DNA of 33,385 nt, from the NCBI GenBank assembly GCA_946185925.1, contig CAMHLH010000004.1, forward strand, positions 1 through 33,385. Reading direction: 5' to 3'. Position 1 is the first letter of the stretch, and each line of letters starts with the position of its first letter. The stretch comes from an uncultured Treponema sp. Its GTDB lineage: Bacteria > Spirochaetota > Spirochaetia > Treponematales > Treponemataceae. The notes under the pieces were generated by a model. The model was given only the letters and a program-made list of their open reading frames with translations. It made no database searches and was not told where the DNA came from. Positions 27,148-33,385 of the stretch are shown in pieces. The translations under genes were made by a program, and so were the position numbers.

Positions 27148-30100
27148 ATGAACCGAAAGACCTTATCGTTCGCATTGATTCTGATGTTCCTGGTCTCATA
27201 CCAGATTTTTGCAAAAAGGGACATCACAAAACGCGAAGTCGAGAAGATGGACAGTTGGAAGGAGGAATTTGACCTTTCATCCAAGAAAACTGGAAAGTAC
27301 AATGTTATTGTCACTGCGAAGGACAAGGGCGGCAATGTCGCCTATGGAGGCCCCTTCAACATCTACATAGATCCGGAGTCGGACAGGCCTGTTTCTGGAA
27401 TCACGAATCCGCAGCCGAACATGCGCGTTCCGGGCAACTTGAACATTGTCGGAACATGTATAGACGACGACAACGACGGAAAGCCTGCCCGCGTCTGGCT
27501 CATTTTCGACGGCGACGAGGAGCACAAGGTTCTCGCGAACGGAACTCAGTTCTGGTCGTACTATCTGGACACGACCGAGCTTGAGGAAGGCCCCCACACG
27601 ATAGAAGTCTACGGCGAGGATTTCCAGGTGGACGAGGGAAAGAAAGAGGGCGTCGGAAAGCGCGTCAAGGTCACTTGGAACCTGGACAGAAGGCAGCCTG
27701 TGACTGAAATCTCCAACCACGGAATCGGAGAGCTTGTGTCGGGCAAGGTTACTCTCAAGGGAACTGTCCACGATGGAAACGGAATCGATTCACTCGCCTA
27801 TTCTGTGGACGGCGGCGACGAGTTCTATTCGGTCAAGCTCAAGTACGACAAAAAAGAGAAAATCTGGAAGTTCGAGATGCCCGTCGACACGAGGGATTTC
27901 CCAGACGGACCTGCCGTAATCTGGTTCAAGGCGTTTGACAAGATGGGGTCTTCTTCCGTTTATTCTTATCTCTATTTCATAGACAACACAAAGCCGGACG
28001 TGAAGATTCTCTCTCCCGCGGAGGGCGAGGTCAGCAACGGAATCTTCGGAATCGCCGGTTACGCGAAGGACAAGATTGGAATCTCCAAGCTTTCATGGAA
28101 ATTCGGAAACGAAACCGGGGATTTTGAGCTCGTTCCAGGAAATCCGTATTTCTACAAGGAAGTCGACACCAGGGGAATCTCTGGAAAATCCGCGGAAATC
28201 GAGATAACCGCCTGGGACACAATCGGAAACTCCACGACATTGAAGAAGGAGCTTCTGCTCAATCAGGAATTGGACAAGCCGTCTGTGAAAATCGACTTTC
28301 CCGCTTCTGGCGAGGCGGTGGATGGAAATCCGTCCTCATGCTATCTCAGCGGACTTGCGAGCGACGACGACGGAGTGGCTTCTGTCTCCTACCGCGTCGA
28401 CGGGGGGGAGGAGCTAACTGTGGAGACCCACGGAAGCTTCCATGTTCCTCTTTCGGACAAGGCCCTCAAATATGGAAAGCATTCTGTTTCTGTCTATGCC
28501 ACCGACATTCACGGAGTGAAGGGGCATACTTCCGATGTTGAATTTGTCTCCAAGGGCAAGGCTCCTGTCTTCGAGACGAACGTGATGTACGGACAGAAGT
28601 TCCACCCGGAGGACAATCCCCGCTTTGATTTGAAAGTAAAGTCGGACGCTGTCTTGGCGAGCGTGAAGTACGCAGTTTCTGGCGGAAGCGGCTTTTCGTT
28701 CGAGGATGAGGTTGCTCTGCAGCCGGGAGTCCGCGAGCTTCCTGTTTCGATTCCTCTTTCCTCGGCTCCTTGGGGCATGGTGAAAATCAGAGTCCTCGCC
28801 ACTGACGAGTACGGGCGCGTCTCTGTCTTCCGGTCGCTCGTGAGCATGAAGAACCTTACGAGAATCGAGACCGAGCAGCCGAAGGTCGTTTTCGACGACT
28901 CAAGGATTCTTCCGGGCAACGACGGCTCTTCGATAATCATCAACGACAAGAACAACCCGGTTACGGGATATTTCCTCAATTCTACGGACGTCGGAAACAT
29001 AAAGACGGTCTCTTTGGTTCCGAACACCAGTTTCGCCACGGTAGAATTCAAGAACAACGTAATCTACTTGAAGGCGGGGGCTGCCGATGGAGACTCCGCG
29101 CCTGTCGTGGTGCGCGTGACGACCGACCAGAACCGGACTTTCGACAGCCAGCCGTTGGTGTTCAGGTCGAAGATGGAAGTCGATGTGCCTGAGCTTCATT
29201 TGGACGAGTCTTTGCAGGCGTTCGATGTGGAAAAAATCGTGCGCGAGGCTACTGAAGCCGCAAAGGCCGAAGCTGACGCGAAATACGAAGCCGATGTTGC
29301 CGCCGCCCTCGCGGAAAATCCAGAGGCCGAGGTTCCTGCGAAGCCGGAATTCGTGCCTCCTGTCCAGAGCCTCAAGTTCAATGGAAGAATCAAGTCTGTG
29401 GCGGCGGTGAAATCGCTCGGCTACAGAATATATTCTTTCGGCTGCGGATACGATTCCGCCTCTGGAAACAAAATGTCCAAACTCCCGGAAGCCGCTTCCG
29501 TTGGAGAGTTCGTTGCTCTGCCGCTTCCTTCCGGCCGCTCCGGCGAGAGTGAATTCTCGTTTGAGCTGCCTTGCTCGGCGTTCCCGGACGGGGTTTCCGT
29601 TGTGGAGGTCGTCTTGGACAACGGGGAAAAGGCGACGGATGCATTCTTCGTGTCCAATGTGAAGAAAATCGGAAGGGACGCCAAGGGCAAGAAGGTCAAC
29701 GCCGACGCTCCTCAAATCAGGTGGGTCGATGCCGAGGAAATCTACTACGCAACGGCCTTCCAGGGAGAGAATGAACTTTCAGGGGCTTTCGGAAGATTCT
29801 CAAGGAACGAGATAAACACGGCCGTGAAGAAATTCACCGCTTCAGTCTCCTACGGGGCCAAGCAGCCGGCAGTCTCCGACCACGAGGTGAGGGCTGTGAG
29901 CGACGCGAAGGTTTTCATCAAGAAAATCGGGGATTTTGAATTCGCGAACGGAATGTTCTTCAAGATGGCAAAGGATGCCGATGGAATCCCTGTGTCCGTC
30001 GAAATCGAGTCGAAAATTCCTGTGAAGTCTGTTTCGTTCAAAGTGGATGGCGAGAAGGCTCCCGGAGGGGAGGCGTCTTCCTCTGGAAAAGAGATTCCAG

Positions 30101-33100
30101 TCTCGCTCGTCTCTGAGAATTTGTATTCTGCCCAGTTCAACATCGGAAAGCAGCCTTCTAGGCTCTCCGTCATAACCGTGGACGCAATCACCGACTTGGG
30201 GACTGCCAGCTGCAGGGGAACTGTAGCCATCGTCCGCGATATGGACTCTTCAAAAATCGATGATGCGGCGAAAGTCTACTGGACTCCGAGCAACGCCGAA
30301 TACGCCTCTTCGGACGACCAGTGGATTCTGAGCGATTCCTTTGAGTTCGAGGGCTTCGCGAATGTCTACGGACCTGTCACTGTGTCTTTGGCGGGTTCCC
30401 CGGCAGGCGTGTCCGTCGTCACCGGCGACTACATCGCCCCTGTCACCGAGCTTGAGAACGCGGACGGCGCGCCTATTGACGCGAAGGCGCCGAATGTGGC
30501 GGAAAATCCAAGGAAGATAATCGTCAAATTCGAAAAGGACGGTCTCTATAGAAATATCTCAGTGAAGGTGAAGGATTCAATCGGAAACGAATACGCTTCC
30601 GCGCCTGTCAACATTCTCGTGGACAACGAGGCTCCGGTCGTCAAAATCAATTCTCCGATGAACCAGCAGTGGGCGCAGAATTCTGTGAAGCTTTCCGCCG
30701 AGGCTACAGATGTGAACGGAATCGCCGCCATCGAATATTCCATTGACGGAAGCACTTGGACTCCGCTCAGGGCCGGCGACGTCGATGTGTCGCTTGCGAA
30801 TTCTCCTGAAGGCTTGAATTTGATTTATGTGCGCGCCACCGACAAGTCCGGCAAGACGACTGAGGAATCCGTGGGAGTGCAGAAGGATGTCACGCCTCCT
30901 GAAGTCGGCGTCGTGATTCCGGCTCCCGAGGACGTGATAAACGGCGAGACCACAATCGCGTTCATAGCAAAGGACAACGGAAACCTCGTCAAGTCCGAGT
31001 ATTCGTTCAAGGACGCCAAGGCCGAAGTGGAAATCAGCCCGATGGTGAACACCCATGTGGGAACCGCCGACAAGCCGCTCGACCAGGAGATGGCCTTCAC
31101 GTTCACGGACGAGGCCGGAAACGCCACGAAACTGGACAAGTGGGATTTCGTTGTGGACCAGCAGAGCGACCTTCCAATCGCTTCAATCGACTTGCCGGAG
31201 GAGGAGGCCGTCCTCACCAGGGACTTCAACATCTCTGGAACTGTCTTGGACGACGACGGAAAGAGCAAAATCTCTTGGAAGATAGACGACGGAGCTTACC
31301 AGGAGCTTCCTGAATACGACAACAGCTTCTCAATCGACATTCCAATAAAGTCGATGACGGACAACGAGCACACCGTCACCATCTTCGCGGTGGACATCAA
31401 CGGCGTGAAGGGACAGGAAGTCTCCAGGGAATTCTGCATCTCGCTCGAAGAGCCGAAGGGCCAGCTCTTGACCCCGCCAATCACCGAGACTGTCAGGAAC
31501 ACAATCACCCTCACGGGCGAAGCCACCGACGAGAACGGAATAAAGATGGTCTATGTCTCCTTGGACAACGGCAACTCCTACGACGAGGCGGTTGGAAACT
31601 ATTCCCACGAAGAGAAGAAGTGCAACTGGAGCTACGAATTCGACACGAGGGTAATAGAGGACGGAACTCATGTAGTCTTCATCAAGATTGTCGACTGGTA
31701 CGGAATCGAAGGGCTCTACTCTTCGCTCATCAACATTGACAACACGGCTCCGGAAATCGAGCTTGAGCTTCCTCTCGATGATTCTGTCTCGACCGGAAAC
31801 CTCTTCTTCTCTGGACAGACTATCGACAACATCAAGCTCACCGAGCTCTTCATCACCGTGAGGAGCCTTGACGGAAAGCGAGTTCCTGCCGAGCTTTCAA
31901 AGACAGAGCTTTCTCCGTCTGAAATCATCACGCAGGTGCTCAACATTTCCTCTCTCGAAGACGGATTCTACAACATCGAGCTTACGGGAAAGGACGCGGC
32001 TGACAACATCACCCGCGTGAGCCGCAATGTCCGTCTGGACAAGACCTCTCCTGTCGCGAAGGTCGATTTGCTCTATCCTCTGAACGGAGAGCACGTCCAG
32101 TCCGTCTTCAACATCTACGGAACCGCCACTTGTGCGGCCGAGAGGAAAATCAACACTCTCAAACTCTACTCGGACGGAAATGAAATCGCCGAGACTGTCT
32201 TGAGCGACAGCGGCTACTACAAGTTCCGTGTGAACAACGAGCTTATGGCCGAGGGACAGCACAGAATAAAGGTCGTCGCGAATTTGGACAACGGACAGTC
32301 AATCGTCTCGAACGAGCAGTATCTCATCTACAATCCGATTGGACCGTGGATTACGATAGACAACTTCACTTACGGCGACTTCGCTGTGGACCGCCCGTAC
32401 GTCCGTGGAAAGGCCGGCTATGTCGTCTCCGAGGAGGAGAAGGCGCTCGCAAAGGACAAGTCGGTTTCCAAGAGGAAGCAGAAGGAAAGAAAGGATGCGC
32501 TTGAGGCGAAGTCCATCGACTCCATCCAGATAAGCCTGGACAACGGAATGACATGGGAGACCCTTTCGGAGAAGTCCGACTGGAAGTACAGGGTGGAGAA
32601 CGAGGATATTGCCGAGGGCTTCCACTTCCTCCTTGTGAGGGCGAAGATGAAGAACGGTGAAGTCGCCGTTACCCGCTGCATCGTACAGGTGGACAGCACG
32701 AAGCCGACTGTCAAGCTCATCAGTCCGGGTGTCGGAGGCCGCTACAACCAGACCCTCGACTTCAGCGGATTGTCGCACGACGATATCGAGCTTAAGAGCG
32801 TGGAGCTTGCCTTGAGAAAGGGCGACAAGGCTTCCTACGAGATTCCGGGCTTCATCCAGGGCCTGTACTTCGACGCGCAGTTCTGGGGAGCGACGCTCTT
32901 CTCTGTTGGCGCGGGTCTCTCGTTCTTCGACGACAACGTAAAGCTTCAGGTGCAGTTCGGCCAGTTCACGCAGGCACAGCGCGACATCTTCACGAAGACG
33001 AACCTCCGCTACGGCGGCAACGTCTTCGGCGTGAAGCTCTTGGCGAACGTCCTTTACATTCCGTTCCGCTACTACTTCGGCCCTGACTGGGAATGGCTCA

Positions 33101-33354
33101 GCTTGAACCTGTCCCTCGGAGCCAACTTCAGCCACTTCAGCGAATCGGGTTCCGGCACCGACCAGATTTTGAGCGCGATGCTCGTCCAGCTCGAATTCCC
33201 GAAAGTGACGAGGGACAGGCACGCCACGAAGTTCAGGACGTTCTCGATGTACACGGAGGGCCAGTTCTGGTTCATTCCGTCCGACGTTTCGAGCGCCGAC
33301 ATTCCGACACTCGTTCCTCAAGTGTCTCTCGGACTCCGGGCATACGTGTTCTAG
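27148..33354 (+). CDS. Very large secreted protein: tandem Ig-like (FN3/Big-type) domains plus C-terminal outer-membrane beta-barrel
   Basis: Signal peptide MNRKTLSFALILMFLVSYQIFA; repeated VDNxxPxVKIxSP..GxVxLxGxAxDDxGI..V.YSIDGG units; C-terminal amphipathic strands ending ...SLGLRAYVF*. Confidence 0.85.
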   Translation: MNRKTLSFALILMFLVSYQIFAKRDITKREVEKMDSWKEEFDLSSKKTGKYNVIVTAKDKGGNVAYGGPFNIYIDPESDRPVSGITNPQPNMRVPGNLNIVGTCIDDDNDGKPARVWLIFDGDEEHKVLANGTQFWSYYLDTTELEEGPHTIEVYGEDFQVDEGKKEGVGKRVKVTWNLDRRQPVTEISNHGIGELVSGKVTLKGTVHDGNGIDSLAYSVDGGDEFYSVKLKYDKKEKIWKFEMPVDTRDFPDGPAVIWFKAFDKMGSSSVYSYLYFIDNTKPDVKILSPAEGEVSNGIFGIAGYAKDKIGISKLSWKFGNETGDFELVPGNPYFYKEVDTRGISGKSAEIEITAWDTIGNSTTLKKELLLNQELDKPSVKIDFPASGEAVDGNPSSCYLSGLASDDDGVASVSYRVDGGEELTVETHGSFHVPLSDKALKYGKHSVSVYATDIHGVKGHTSDVEFVSKGKAPVFETNVMYGQKFHPEDNPRFDLKVKSDAVLASVKYAVSGGSGFSFEDEVALQPGVRELPVSIPLSSAPWGMVKIRVLATDEYGRVSVFRSLVSMKNLTRIETEQPKVVFDDSRILPGNDGSSIIINDKNNPVTGYFLNSTDVGNIKTVSLVPNTSFATVEFKNNVIYLKAGAADGDSAPVVVRVTTDQNRTFDSQPLVFRSKMEVDVPELHLDESLQAFDVEKIVREATEAAKAEADAKYEADVAAALAENPEAEVPAKPEFVPPVQSLKFNGRIKSVAAVKSLGYRIYSFGCGYDSASGNKMSKLPEAASVGEFVALPLPSGRSGESEFSFELPCSAFPDGVSVVEVVLDNGEKATDAFFVSNVKKIGRDAKGKKVNADAPQIRWVDAEEIYYATAFQGENELSGAFGRFSRNEINTAVKKFTASVSYGAKQPAVSDHEVRAVSDAKVFIKKIGDFEFANGMFFKMAKDADGIPVSVEIESKIPVKSVSFKVDGEKAPGGEASSSGKEIPVSLVSENLYSAQFNIGKQPSRLSVITVDAITDLGTASCRGTVAIVRDMDSSKIDDAAKVYWTPSNAEYASSDDQWILSDSFEFEGFANVYGPVTVSLAGSPAGVSVVTGDYIAPVTELENADGAPIDAKAPNVAENPRKIIVKFEKDGLYRNISVKVKDSIGNEYASAPVNILVDNEAPVVKINSPMNQQWAQNSVKLSAEATDVNGIAAIEYSIDGSTWTPLRAGDVDVSLANSPEGLNLIYVRATDKSGKTTEESVGVQKDVTPPEVGVVIPAPEDVINGETTIAFIAKDNGNLVKSEYSFKDAKAEVEISPMVNTHVGTADKPLDQEMAFTFTDEAGNATKLDKWDFVVDQQSDLPIASIDLPEEEAVLTRDFNISGTVLDDDGKSKISWKIDDGAYQELPEYDNSFSIDIPIKSMTDNEHTVTIFAVDINGVKGQEVSREFCISLEEPKGQLLTPPITETVRNTITLTGEATDENGIKMVYVSLDNGNSYDEAVGNYSHEEKKCNWSYEFDTRVIEDGTHVVFIKIVDWYGIEGLYSSLINIDNTAPEIELELPLDDSVSTGNLFFSGQTIDNIKLTELFITVRSLDGKRVPAELSKTELSPSEIITQVLNISSLEDGFYNIELTGKDAADNITRVSRNVRLDKTSPVAKVDLLYPLNGEHVQSVFNIYGTATCAAERKINTLKLYSDGNEIAETVLSDSGYYKFRVNNELMAEGQHRIKVVANLDNGQSIVSNEQYLIYNPIGPWITIDNFTYGDFAVDRPYVRGKAGYVVSEEEKALAKDKSVSKRKQKERKDALEAKSIDSIQISLDNGMTWETLSEKSDWKYRVENEDIAEGFHFLLVRAKMKNGEVAVTRCIVQVDSTKPTVKLISPGVGGRYNQTLDFSGLSHDDIELKSVELALRKGDKASYEIPGFIQGLYFDAQFWGATLFSVGAGLSFFDDNVKLQVQFGQFTQAQRDIFTKTNLRYGGNVFGVKLLANVLYIPFRYYFGPDWEWLSLNLSLGANFSHFSESGSGTDQILSAMLVQLEFPKVTRDRHATKFRTFSMYTEGQFWFIPSDVSSADIPTLVPQVSLGLRAYVF

Positions 33355-33375
33355 CGGATTTATAAGATTTAGCGC

Positions 33376-33385
33376 ATGAAAAAAA
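33376..33385 (+). CDS. Possible start of next gene (MKK...), truncated by window edge
   Basis: ATGAAAAAAA at the window end, 22 nt after the previous stop; only three codons visible. Confidence 0.3.

Noticed and set aside
32299-33321. 340-aa minus-strand ORF
   Set aside because: Antisense to the Ig-barrel gene; charged/Leu-Val-Arg-rich shadow translation.
1-33385. Mobile element, phage, CRISPR or anti-phage defence island
   Set aside because: No transposase, integrase, phage structural gene, direct-repeat array, tRNA boundary or known defence domain was recognised; most genes are housekeeping, signalling or envelope functions.

Overview
The window looks like a contiguous piece of a spirochaete chromosome, probably Treponema-like. 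That placement is inference from protein style, not a search. It carries about 20 real protein genes. No tRNA, rRNA, CRISPR array, transposase or phage genes were recognised. Plus strand, left block: SGNH/rhamnogalacturonan-acetylesterase-like hydrolase (5' truncated), glutamine synthetase, ANTAR-domain response regulator, a thiol-peroxide defence operon (glutathione peroxidase, OhrR/MarR regulator, thioredoxin-reductase-like flavoprotein, thioredoxin), asparagine synthetase B, a small acidic lipoprotein, a membrane HD-GYP protein and a chemoreceptor. Minus strand, middle block: M20 dipeptidase, a TPM / zinc-ribbon / SPFH cluster resembling B. subtilis ydjGHI without PspA, a PF06541-type membrane protein, an ABC-F ATPase, an SH3 lipoprotein, MraY, a peptide-type substrate-binding protein and a conserved-looking hypothetical protein. 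Plus strand, right block: ThrRS without a TGS domain, and a protein of about 2070 aa with Ig-like domains and a C-terminal beta-barrel. The best leads are: (1) a thioredoxin reductase lacking the NADPH-binding motifs, next to Gpx/OhrR/Trx; (2) near-consensus OhrR operators around the gpx promoter; (3) the PspA-less ydjGHI-like cluster; (4) the Ig-array/beta-barrel surface protein; (5) a 119-bp composite palindromic repeat between glnA and the ANTAR gene, with a diverged partial copy 5.5 kb away; (6) a promoter plus terminator/antiterminator-like leader upstream of asnB.
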